DNA from: Kalaharituber pfeilii
Taxonomy: Eukaryota; Ascomycota; Pezizomycetes; Pezizales; Pezizaceae
Length of the DNA: 64,000 nucleotides
Direction: 5' to 3'
Assembly: GCA_015179045.1 (NCBI GenBank)
Contig: WHUZ01000114.1
Coordinates: forward strand, 96,969 to 160,968
Below the pieces are notes generated by a model. The model made no database searches. It was not told the DNA's origin and worked only from the letters and a program-made list of their open reading frames with translations. Every line of letters starts with the position of its first letter. Position 1 is the first letter of the stretch. Of the stretch, positions 34,406 to 44,519 are shown piece by piece. A program made the translations under genes and the position numbers.

Positions 34406-35321
34406 TGTCACGCGGCGGCAAGCTGGTGCTGCTAAGGGATACGACCGGTTCAGGGTAACAGTAGTTTTGCAAGCGCTGAATGGCAGAGGCCTGACAAACT
34501 TGACAGGAGAGGCTTGACAGGAGCAGTTCAGCGGTTCCAGTTCAACGGCGATGGCAGGCTATGGTGAAAAGGCAGAGAAGACCAAGTACTGAATTGGATC
34601 TAGGGATTGACAAGAATAACAAGAACATATAGACTGCGAGGAACCATATGGGTCTATTAAGGAGACAAGACAACAGACAAGGAGAGAAGGAACTATTTAC
34701 ATGAGGGCAAGATAGAGCCTATATATACATGATAGGTTTATTACCTAAGAAGCATAATACAAAGGTAGAAGCAGCGACGAGGGCAGCAGTAAGAACAGAG
34801 TAGCGAAGGCAGAGTTTTCATGGCAGGCGGGCGATACTGGCAGGCGGGCGATACTGGCAGGCGGCGATACTAGCAGGCAGGCTGTACTGGTGAGCGGGCT
34901 ATACTAGCAGGCGGGCTGTACTGGCAGGCGGGCTATACTAGCAGGCGGGCTATACTAGCCGGCGGGCTATACTAGCCGGCGGGTCGTACTGGCAGGCGGG
35001 CTATACTAGCAAGCGGACTATACTAGCAGGCGGGTCGTACTGGCAGGCAGGCTATACTAGCAGGCGGGCTATACTAGCAGGTGGATTATACTGGCAGGCG
35101 GGCTATACTGGCAGGCGGGCCATACTGGCAGGCGGGCCATACTGGCAGGCGGGCTATACTGGGAGGCGGGATACGGTCATGGCTTGCTGGTGGTCATGGC
35201 TTGCTGGCGGTCGTGGCTTGCCGGCGGTCGTGGCTTGCCGGCGGTCGTGGCTTGCCGGCGGTCGTGGCTTGCCGGCGGTCGTGGCTTAGTGTACGGAGAC
35301 TGTAGGGAGCGGGCCGTGACA
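34406..35321. mobile_element. Solo LTR, 916 bp, with 5-bp target duplication
   Basis: It begins TGTCACGCGG and ends GGGCCGTGACA, so the ends follow the TG...CA rule with a short terminal inverted repeat. GAAAC flanks it on both sides (34401-34405 and 35322-35326). There is no internal retrotransposon sequence, so this is a solo LTR left by recombination. A related, inverted LTR lies at 35857-36643. About 34820-35290 is filled by 17-bp minisatellite arrays. Confidence 0.85.
34826..35285. repeat. Two 17-bp minisatellite arrays inside the LTR
   Basis: First array to about 35175: roughly 20 units of GGCGGGCTATACTAGCA and variants. Second array at about 35190-35285: about six units of TGGCTTGCCGGCGGTCG. 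Both have a 17-base period although the unit sequences differ. The related LTR at 35857-36643 lacks these arrays and has a duplicated segment of about 72 bases there instead. Confidence 0.85.
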
Positions 35322-35673
35322 GAAACTCCGCTTAGTCAGCGTCTGGTTACGAGACTAGAAATTAATAGAGATATCCATCTATATATATCTAATTGGGCAA
35401 TACATATTCTTTAATATTTCATGTACGAATGCTGTGGTCCTGAGCTATGAAACTCCAGAAATATAATTTAGAGACTCCTGGAATATTATATAGAATCTCT
35501 TAGAGGGACCTAATCATAGTTGTTAAAGTTGCATATGATTTCTTTAATTTGATCTATTTGTTTTCTTAGAACTAAATGAAGTGAAGAGAACAGTTAGATT
35601 AATAAGTGCTATTCATTTTACAGAAGAGCTAGTGAGGGAGTAAATAAGAAAGTCACCTCTTATAGGTGAGTTA

Positions 35674-35817
35674 AGCAGTAGAGATCACTTCCTTTTTCAT
35701 GTCGGTTAGGTCTTCAGTTATTTATATATTTCCCTTTCCGTCTCTTCCTTATGTACCTAATCTCACCGTAGCCCACAGGGCGGCATGTGAATAATGATAT
35801 AAAAAAAGCAGTAGAGA
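35674..35817 (+). mobile_element. Type-1 micro-insertion (122 bp) with 11-bp target duplication
   Basis: AGCAGTAGAGA lies at 35674-35684 and 35807-35817. The insert ends with CTCACCGTAGCCC, GGGCGGCATGTGA, 'ataatgatat' and an A run, which is the LINE-type tail. Its first 70 bases give the longest 5' part of this family in the window outside the LINE relics. Confidence 0.8.
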
Positions 35818-35856
35818 GCTAAGTACAGGAATGAGGGAGTTATATAATGCATTAGT

Positions 35857-36643
35857 TCTCACAGCCCGTGCCCTACAGCTTTCGTACACTCGAGCCACGA
35901 GCCACGGCCACTGGCAAGCCACGACCGCCTCCTGCTGACAGCCGGCAAGCTTATAGAACTGGCTAGTTATAAGTAGCTAGCCAGCCGTCAGTTACAGCCC
36001 TCCTGCCGGACAGCCGGCAAGCTCATAATAACCGGCTAGCTATAGGTAGCTAGCCAGCTGCCAGTTATAGCCCACCTGCCTGCCGAAGTAGGCCTATGGC
36101 TCATCATGGTTGCTACAGTGAAAACTCTGCCTTCGCCACTGCACTGCCCTCGCCACGGCCCTCGTTTCTGCCTCTCTCCTGCTCTTGCTACTGCCCTCAT
36201 CGCCACTCCTATCTCTGTATAATGTTTCTTGCCTAATGGGCCTATCATGGATATAAAAGCCCCATCTGGCCCTCATGTAAAAAATTCTTTCTCTCCTTGC
36301 CTGTTGTCTTCTTAACAGACCCATATCTCGCCATATCCCACAGGGGCGGCAAGCGAGTAAAGATATAAAAAAAAAATAGACCCATATGGTTCCTCCCAGT
36401 CCATATGTTATTCTTGCCAATCTCTAAATCTTATTCAGTATCTGATCTCCCTCTCTGCCTTTTCAACATAGCCTGCCATCGCCACCTGAACTGGAACCGC
36501 TGAACCGCCACTCACAAGCCTCTCCTGTCGAGCCTCTCCTGTCAAGTTTATCAAGCCTCTGCCATTCAGCGAGCGCCTGCGAAACTACTGTTACCCTGAA
36601 CCGGTCGTATCCCTTAGCAGCACCAGCTCACCGCCACGTGACA
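35857..36643 (-). mobile_element. Second LTR copy, inverted and diverged
   Basis: Read on the minus strand it starts TGTCACGTGGCGG and follows the solo LTR closely over its first 260 bases ('gctggtgctgctaagggata', 'gaatggcagaggc' and so on). The end (35857) is diverged from the LTR rule. Flanking bases do not match, so no target duplication is visible. It carries a type-1 micro-insertion. Confidence 0.75.
36317..36387 (+). mobile_element. Type-1 micro-insertion (51 bp) inside an LTR, 10-bp target duplication
   Basis: AGACCCATAT flanks both sides (36317-36326, 36378-36387). The insert reads CTCGCCATATCCC, then GGGGCGGCAAGCGAG, 'taaagatat' and an A run. The other LTR (34406-35321) has the unoccupied site near 34648, which proves the insertion and its limits. 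Confidence 0.9.
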
Positions 36644-36659
36644 CATATATTATATTTAA

Positions 36660-37394
36660 GGGAAAAATACATATAATGGGGTGGTATACTGGTGTTAATG
36701 AAGATGATATTGAAGTACAATTTAACTACTTACCTAAAGGATAGACAGAAAATATAATAAGTCTTGACTATTTGCAGAATCATTTCATTTCTAGAGTCCA
36801 AAAATATTCAGATAAATGTTTTCCTCTTCTTTTCTTATTGGATGGACATGCTTCTCATTGTACTTGGGAATTTCTTTATTGGTATATGGAAAACAATATC
36901 ATTACTCTTTGTCTTCCTCCACATTCTACGCATTTACTACAGCCTTTAGATGTAGAGTTATTTGAACTATTACAGTTTGCATATAGCAAAGAGGTGGATA
37001 ACTATACCAGAGATAATTTTGATGTAATCAGAAAGGGAAACTTTTGGTCAATGCTAAAGAGGCATGAATGCGAGCATTTACCAAGCGGAATATCAAAGCT
37101 GGATGGGCAGGATCTTTTCTTTATTCTATTAATTACCAAAAACCGATTAGCAAGATTCAGCATCTCTCTATAGCAAAGCAATCTCAGGCTACCCCAAGCG
37201 ACCAAGCTCCTCCCATAGCCTACACTCCAAGAACACCAAATGCACTGAAAAGACGCACCTTTCGCTTTCTTGACTACCTTCCTAATACTTCACAATCAGA
37301 AATCAAAAAATCCTTTCTCCCAATCTTTTCAACAGCATTAGGTGCTATGGAGGTTAGCATTGAGCAAGACCTCAATACCAAACTCAAAATGTGA
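36660..37394 (+). pseudogene. pogo/Tigger-type DDE transposase, C-terminal fragment
   Basis: The fragment reads on from a broken upstream part. DGHASHCTWEFLYWYMENN, then ITLCLPPHSTHLLQPLDVEL and FELLQFAYSKEVD match the second and third acidic-residue regions of the pogo-like DDE domain: an Asp in LDGHASH and an Asp in QPLDV. A tail of about 130 residues with more than one frame follows. The N-terminal DNA-binding part and first Asp are absent and a stop lies near 36742. I see no terminal repeats tied to it. Confidence 0.75.
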
Positions 37395-37881
37395 AGTATT
37401 GGCCTCAATACTATATGGTTCTGCAAGGGTTGGACTTTAGTTTATCTGTCATGTCCAAAAAGGTATATCACTGATATTGAGAGAAGTTACTAGACTGTAC
37501 AGGCTTAACTAACATGCGGAATAGGTTTCTATATGTATTTAGTTACTTTGTATGTAGTTTGAAGTCATTTGAATAACTCTCTGAATTTTGGGAGGTCATT
37601 TTTGTTGTTACCGAAATGTGCGCAATATCCCGGTAGTGCGCAATATCCCGGTAGGTTGCGTTACACTCCTTTTGCCAGTACACTTTACTTCTCCGTCTGC
37701 GATTACTTCGAAGTGTAAGAAGTTACCCGGATTTTTTGCACCACAGTGATCTCGGTTCTCAACAGTGTTGTATATCAAGAAGCTTGAGACCGAGATATAG
37801 GTTTTACATAGGTACATACCTCCACATAATCATAAAGCTCCAGATGGCGAAGATGTTGCACCATTATTATTCCCCCTTATC

Positions 37882-38060
37882 CTCCCAATTATGCTTTCCT
37901 CCGAGCATTGAGGGCTTAGACCCAGGAGCCCTGCCATGGTGAATAGCTGCAAGCCGGTATACTGGCGGCATGCGAGTAATGATAAAAAAAAAAAAAAAAA
38001 AAAGCGGGGATACGTGATATATATATATATTAAAAAAAAGAAAAAAAAAAACTCCCAATT
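37882..38060 (+). mobile_element. Type-2 micro-insertion carrying a nested type-1 insertion
   Basis: CTCCCAATT lies at 37882-37890 and 38052-38060. The insert holds the type-2 words GCCATGGTGAATAGCTGC at about 37934 and AGCGGGGATACGTGA at about 38002, but these are separated by a type-1 tail (GGCGGCATGCGAG, 'taatgat', A run at about 37966-38001). So the type-1 piece inserted into a type-2 piece. Confidence 0.7.
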
Positions 38061-38199
38061 GTCTCCAGTTATAATATCCGCTGCAGAGAGGGCTTGGGGT
38101 AACCTCGGCATTATCCTCTGCAATAGCTATGGCATTCCCACTCTGCACAATCTCCATTGACTTCCCCTCCGCCGCTTTCGAGGACTCCTCCATTGGATC

Positions 38200-39420
38200 T
38201 AGTGAGCGGCACGAGCTAGCTCGTGGGTAAGTGAGCTCGTCAAATAGAAGGTGGGCTCGAGCCAGCGAGCCTTGATTACGTGATAATCTAAACTATTCTA
38301 CAGCTTCATCCTCCTCGCCGCTATCCACTAAATTCAGTATTTCTTCTATATTTACTCCTGCTGCAAGTTCCTCCACTGCTCCCTTCAGCTCATTAACATT
38401 GAGCCAGGACTTTAAGCACATGATAGTGCTTATAGTCTCACCTTCCATTCTGTTTTGGCGCTTGTTGAGAACTTCGCCTGCCTGTAGTAGATTGTCAGCT
38501 TAGCTAGAGATAGTATTATGTTGAAATATTTACCTGGGAGAATGTCTGTTCGGAGGGAACAGATATAGCCATCCAAGCATCAATAGTAAAACTAAAGCGC
38601 CCTTATGACTTTATATATATACATAAAAGTTAAATGACACCTCCACGAGTTTTGTTATAGAGTTTCAGAATATCTCTATGTATAGTATGAGCTGAGATTT
38701 TCTGAACTTTGGGTTGCAATATTGGAGGAGCTCTAGAAATGATGCCTTTTCTGCTAGTTTGATTGGTGAATTCCAAGCTTCTAGATTATATTTCTGAAGT
38801 TTCATAGCTCAGGACTGCACCATTCATATATGGTGCATTAAGGAATATGCATTACCTACTAATTGGGGATATATAGATGGATATCCTTATTGATCTCTAC
38901 TTTCTGTCAATACCTATACCTATAAGCTACTCAAGATATATTCTCCTATATGTAGAGTTATATTCTAGAGCATTCTGAACATGCCTCATATTTTTAGAAT
39001 TATATACAAACTGAATATCAAAATTCACTTCTAGCAGTAAAAATATATGTATGGATATTGGCTCACCACTTGTTCCATATGGATCCAATTATCTTGAAAC
39101 ATTCCAGATCTCTTGAATACATACTATAGAAGGTATATGCACTTGCTCAAGGTCCTAAATAGCCATCTTGCCATTTTACACCTGCATAGGGTTCAGATGC
39201 CTAATTGGGCAACTACCACCATAGAGTATCATTCAAAATTTCCAATTGGCTAACTGAGGTGCGGAAGTTACTTTCCTATACCTCTCCAAGCTGTATGTGC
39301 AATTTGGTTATCTTCTATGAAGATTTGGCCTTACAGGAGGCTATTGTTTTTATTCCGGAAGTGCGCCGGATCCCGGTAATGCGCCGGATCCCGGTCAGTG
39401 ACGTTATATCCAAAAAAACA
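38200..39420 (-). pseudogene. hAT transposon fragment with C-terminal transposase part
   Basis: It starts with TAGTGAGCGGCACGAGC at 38200, the same end as the MITE at 33884. On the minus strand, about 38590-38300 reads AWMAISVPSEQTFSQ, then AGEVLNKRQNRMEGETIST and LKSWLNVNELKGAVEELAAG; this is the hAT dimerisation domain signature region (small residue, P-S/A-x-E-x-x-F-S). An apparent intron or insertion lies between TFSQ and AGEVL. 38620-39420 has no intact frame. Its opposite-orientation relative is at 33541-35684. Confidence 0.75.
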
Positions 39421-39710
39421 AATTGTTAGTAAGATTTTAATTTTTGTTTCCTCATCAGCTCATTACTTCAGTGTCAGGGCTGCATGGCGATATGGCGCAT
39501 AGCGGTGACAGAAGCTTCTGGTGTACGAGCCACAGTATTTAAGGCCTTAGTCTTGACTCGAGACGAGGGATCATCATCAACAGACTTGGACTCTCCTAGG
39601 CTTCGTCCTCTGGGCTCTGTCCTTACATTCAGATCTATTTTCTCTTTTTCTTTTTTCACTTTACTAAGTAATCCTGTATTGAAACTATTATGCAGCTCAC
39701 CGCATTGGCC

Positions 39711-41533
39711 TACTGTATTTTATGGTGAAGCGGGTCACGACGCAGAAGCGGGTCACATATTTTTACAGAATTGAAAATTAAATTTATTCCCCCTATGCTC
39801 TTAATACCTTCATATTACTACTTTCTCCACTTGCTCAAGGTAGTTCAATGGCACGACCGTGGGGTATTGGAATGGTGAGACATGTGGGGTGGTAGTGGTC
39901 TGTGTGCTGGAGTGGGTGGGGGCCAATGGGTAGGTTACCGAGAAAGCAGGAATTCTGACCATAATTATACCCAGAATATCTTTCTATGCAATTTTTAACC
40001 CGGTAGAGGTTCAATTCCATAAAGGCAATAATCTAGCATAATTACAGCATACTGTGGAAATTCTAGCAGAAGTTACATGCCTGGAACTAGAGGTAGAAGT
40101 TAGCCGAGCAGGTAATGAGGAGGAGTTTCAGGTATTTTAGGCCATTGTGCATCCAATAATTTAGTGAAGCTTTAGCAATTGAGGATATGCATTTATGACA
40201 TCTGTAATAAGTTTTTACATCTTCACCACTTAGATTTTTGTATTATGTTATGTAGGTATACTCCCTATAATGTGTGGAAATTAAAACTGGGAAGCCGGGT
40301 ATTATGCACTAGCTAAATCCTTTACTACTGCCAACTGCATTAACTATATAATGGCGATTATAGCCCAATAATACTAGTGGTAGAATAGAATAAACAGCAG
40401 GTTCAATTTATAGGTATTCAAAGATACAGAATAGTATTATGAGACTACCTATGAGTGCTTAGGTGAGCAATAGTATAGAGATATGAATGATGCTGCAGAT
40501 CGCACATATAATAATGAATATGTAAATTATGACAGTTTGTAAGTATTGCAATAATCAGCAGCACATACATGACCTGATACGGAGTTGCTCATGACTCCTA
40601 GATAGATGATATAGAGCAGTGCACAAGAGCGGGTATATAGCATATGCGACGTCATGCACATGCAATATATAAAGTTGTGAGATGCTATACTGGCAGCTAG
40701 TGAGCAGTAGTTCATACTTATCAATTGCCCTTTTGGTCTAACAACTGGTAGATAGTAATTTTCTGCACTTACAACCTCCGGTCTTATATAAGCTACAGAG
40801 GTTACTAGTTATGTGTCTTTTTATATCAATAGAAAACAGCTCGCTTACTAACTCAGATATATTCCACTGACCAGGATTATTTGGCCAAATAGCTATTATA
40901 TAGTTGATGCAGTTGGCAGTAGTAAAGGATTTAGCTAGTGCATAATACCCGGCTTCCCAGTTTTAATTTCCACACATTATAGGGAGTATACCTACATAAC
41001 ATAATACAAAAATCTAAGTGGTGAAGATGTAAAAACTTATTACAGATGTCATAAATGCATATCCTCAATTGCTAAAGCTTCACTAAATTATTGGATGCAC
41101 AATGGCCTAAAATACCTGAAACTCCTCCTCATTACCTGCTCGGCTAACTTCTACCTCTAGTTCCAGGCATGTAACTTCTGCTAGAATTTCCACAGTATGC
41201 TGTAATTATGCTAGATTATTGCCTTTATGGAATTGAACCTCTACCGGGTTAAAAATTGCATAGAAAGATATTCTGGGTATAATTATGGTCAGAATTCCTG
41301 CTTTCTCGGTAACCTACCCATTGGCCCCACCCACTCCAGCACACAGACCACTACCACCCCACATGTCTCACCATTCCAATACCCCACGGTCGTGCATTGA
41401 ACTACCTTGAGCAAGTGGAGAAAGTAGTAATATGAAGGTATTAAGAGCATAGGGGAATAAATTTAATTTTCAATTCTGTAAAAATATGTGACCCGCTTCT
41501 GCGTCGTGACCCGCTTCACCATAAAATACAGTA
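39711..41533. mobile_element. 1.82-kb foldback element with arms of about 630 bp
   Basis: 39711-40340 and 40900-41533 are inverted copies that differ at only a few positions by eye. The outer ends are CTGTATTTTATGGTGAAGCG and its complement, each with TA outside. GCGGGTCACGACGCAGAAGC near the ends looks like subterminal repeats. The 560-base centre has no supported gene. TA flanks suggest a Tc1/mariner/pogo-type origin. A palindromic assembly artefact is the main alternative. Confidence 0.8.
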
Positions 41534-42700
41534 TATACTGGATAGTCGGCCTCTATGCATCTTACGTCACTAGTCTGGGTAGTAGATGTCAATTTCGAAG
41601 CCAACAATCAATCTGCCTGTCTAACAATGTTACCTGTGCTGAATGTCATGGCGTAAAAGTTTATCGTCTGATGCAGTCCGAGAGCTGCAGTCAGAATGTG
41701 ACTGCCCCGAGAGGTTCTGGGGCGTACCCTGATGGATGTCTCATATGGCGGTCTTGTATGAGGCTGGAAATGTGTAGAGATATATTCGAAGTCTAACTCA
41801 TCGTCCATATATCCATTGGGCGATGTAGCAAATGTCGCATCAAATTTGTGCACCACCCTCACCATAGGATGCGTCAGAATGTACTTTACTCTTATATACT
41901 ACAAATGGCGGCACATGTGCACCTGCTCCAGAGACTGTCTCCATAACTGACAACTCTCGCGACCGCTCAATCAATGCTTTTGCATCTTTGGTGCCTGCCT
42001 ACAATGCACTTGCTGTTGGTCTACGATTTCCAACAATAACACCTTCTCTGTCAAAATTCCATATATTCCGCTCAGTTACACTATAGTGCCAAATAAGATT
42101 AGGAAGGAGATTGTAAAAGTGGACTGGTAGTTCGTTAGATGCTCCTGTCTTTTGCCTTACACATAACTTGTTATTGGCAAAAAGTTTTGTCCAATTCCAG
42201 CTGTCATTTAATAAACCAGGACACCCGGTTCCGATCAATAACAGGCGCCCATCCTGGTCTACTACTGCTACCCTTCAAACTTCTGAATTTCCACAAGCCG
42301 ACTTTATGGTCCTCCATTGACAGGGAGGACAAGGTATTCTTTAATACTACAGAATTGAGGATATCTGGCACCATTTACTCAAATAAACTGTGTGAGGGGG
42401 AAAGCTCCCATCTGCAATTTATAGGCAGTCCCCTTTGGGAGCCGATTCCTCTCCTGCAGTAAATAGCTGCTGATATCTATCGGCATGTTTACGTACTCCG
42501 GATCCGCATTTACCTTTAACTCTTCAGCATAGTGTAGTTTCATCCACTTCATATTTGGCTGCTATTCGAGCCTTCGCAATTGAGTTGAGGAGCGCCGTTC
42601 GGCAAAATCCACGGGGCGAAGAAGTTCTTACTCCGTATATGTAGGCATTATGGACTAGAATATGCAATATGCTATATCGCCTTGATAGAGTAGTGAATGT
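41534..42700 (-). pseudogene. pogo-like transposase relic
   Basis: On the minus strand the pieces read WMKLHYAEELKVNADPEYVN (about 42545), IWNFDREGVIVGN (about 42060), and LDFEYISTHFQPHTRPPYET (about 41790). They are in the order expected of pogo-like proteins, where the first matches the region around N-x-D-E-x-G. Many frame breaks. The piece adjoins the foldback element, so the two may be remains of one element. Confidence 0.55.
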
Positions 42701-43499
42701 AGACTAAAATGGTACATTTGGGTACTGAAAACAACTTACTGGCATTGAGGTGGTATAATGAATATGAGTGGTAGATAGTTTGGCTACGATTTGAGTCCAA
42801 ATGCTCTCCCTCCTTTGTGAGTCGCTGAGGCTCAATTCCGTATAAAAGGCGGATATTATTGCTCAGGCGGTTCTAAGCTCCTCCCTGATAGAATTTATTT
42901 TGGCAGGGCACCACTTACTTGCGGCGTTGCGACCATGTGGTGAGGTCGGCGTTGGAGAAAAGACCACCTTCAGGACCACCTATCCTTCAAAGAGCAAGCC
43001 CCTTGTGGTTAGAGGTAGACCTGTTCTCGTGCCCAGACTATTATTTTCGGCCTACGCGGCCGTAGTCTGGAACTAAAGTCACCCGAAATGGAGGGGTTGA
43101 GTGCGGCCGACACCTTGGCATGTCGGCCGCCGTCTTTTGCCCAGATTTTAGCGGCCGCAATCTTTATTTTTATTTTTTTAAATAGAGATTTGTAAACCAT
43201 ACATAATAACAACAACCATTCCGCAAACCTTTCTCATACAATCCCTGTTGTGAATCCTGCACAACCAATAAGCTATTGTACCGTGAAGTGGCTGTAAATT
43301 TGATGTATCCAAGAAATAAATGTTAGCAATTCAGTGCTTAGGAGGAGAGGGTTTCAAGCTTTAGAGCAGAAGTTAGCCCATCTAGCTCCGCCTCAGCTAT
43401 GGGGAAATGTAAGGAGTATGTGGTCGAAAATAATAGCTTCTTGATACCAGAGGTGGATCAGTGAATCTGTGAAGCAGGGTGGTTCCTTAGCAGTAGGTG

Positions 43500-44012
43500 A
43501 GTGCGGGTTGCACCCAACATAGAGCCAACATAGAGCGGGTTGGACCCAACATAGATCGGGTTGCACCCGACATAGAGCCGACATAGAGCGGGTTGGACCC
43601 GACATAGAGCAGGTTGCACCCGACATAGAGCCAACATAGAGCGGGTTGGACCCGACATAGAGCAGGTTGCACCCGACATAGAGCCAACATAGAGCGGGTT
43701 GGACCTGACATAGAGCAGGTTGCACCCGACATAGAGCGGGTTGGACCCGATATAGAGCGGGTTGCATCCGACATAGAGCCAACATAGAGCGGGTTGGACC
43801 CGACATAGAGCGGGTTGCACCCGACGTAGATGGGTTGCACTCGACACAGAGCGGGTTGCACCCAACATAGAGCGGGTTGCACTCGACATAGAGCTGGTTG
43901 CACCCGACATAGAGCGGGTTGCACCCAACATAGAGCGGGTTGTACCTAACATAGAGCGGGTTGCACCTGACTTCACAGCGGGTTATACCCGACTTTATAG
44001 CGGGTTACACCC
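43500..44012. repeat. 21-bp minisatellite within the TIR element
   Basis: About 24 units of CATAGAGCGGGTTGCACCCGA with variants (GGACCC for GCACCC, and short 'catagagccaa' partial units). The unit contains GGGT...ACCC, so each is a small palindrome. ORFs in all three minus frames simply translate the repeat. Confidence 0.9.
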
Positions 44013-44519
44013 GACATCTCCAAAACTCCAACCTGACAGTGGAAGCCATTACCACAACAAGTCAGGACCTAGTAACAAGTGAGGAGGCCTACTCGGGGGC
44101 TTAGAGAAATCCAGCAGTGGTGTAGCAACAAGACCTGATGGCTTTTAGGGGTATTCTCCCTTTGAGCCAATGGATAACTCAAATTTGTAAACTTGCCGGA
44201 GATGTCAAGTAAAGGATGGGAGTCATATTTCAAAAGCAAATTCTTTGTAAATCCAGGGATAAAGACTCTCGAAGGCAATATAGGCATTAGAAGACACTTT
44301 GTGAATTCAATCTACAAAGTCTCTTCTAAAGCTCTTCAGTATTAATTTAGCATCTTTAATCAAATCTAAGATATGTAAGAGTGTATTATCCATGGGCGGC
44401 CTAGGTGGAATAATTGATTTTCGATTCCCGTATTATATAATATTTGTTCTCATGGTACGTAGTATGATATGTAGTATTCTCGTACCCAGGTCGTACTGTA
44501 TGTTGTTCTCGTAGCCAGG

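Larger units (their letters stand above)
33541..35684. repeat. hAT-derived segment, inverted relative to 38600-39420
   Basis: 33541-33883 and 34271-34370 are the reverse complement of about 39070-39420, and 35354-35560 of about 38740-38890 (for example 'gttatctcctatgaatatttgacc' on one side and 'gtcaaat'-type matches on the other). The copy is cut by the hAT mini-element at 33884-34270 and by an insertion at about 34371-35353 carrying the solo LTR. No transposase reading is left in this copy. Confidence 0.6.

Noticed and set aside
35081..35414. ORFs rich in Gly/Arg/Trp within the LTR
   Set aside because: They follow the 17-bp arrays; period 17 shifts frame each unit, so three frames read the same words.
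34406..36643. A complete LTR retrotransposon bounded by the two LTRs
   Set aside because: The LTRs are in opposite orientation, are diverged, and have different flanks; no gag-pol sequence lies between them.
43393..43976. Three overlapping minus-strand ORFs of 137-172 residues with SMSGPTRSM-like repeats
   Set aside because: All three frames of the 21-bp minisatellite are open because 21 is a multiple of three; none has a non-repeat domain.
43500..44012. Possible CRISPR array
   Set aside because: The direct repeats are contiguous 21-bp units without unique spacers, and the genome is eukaryotic.
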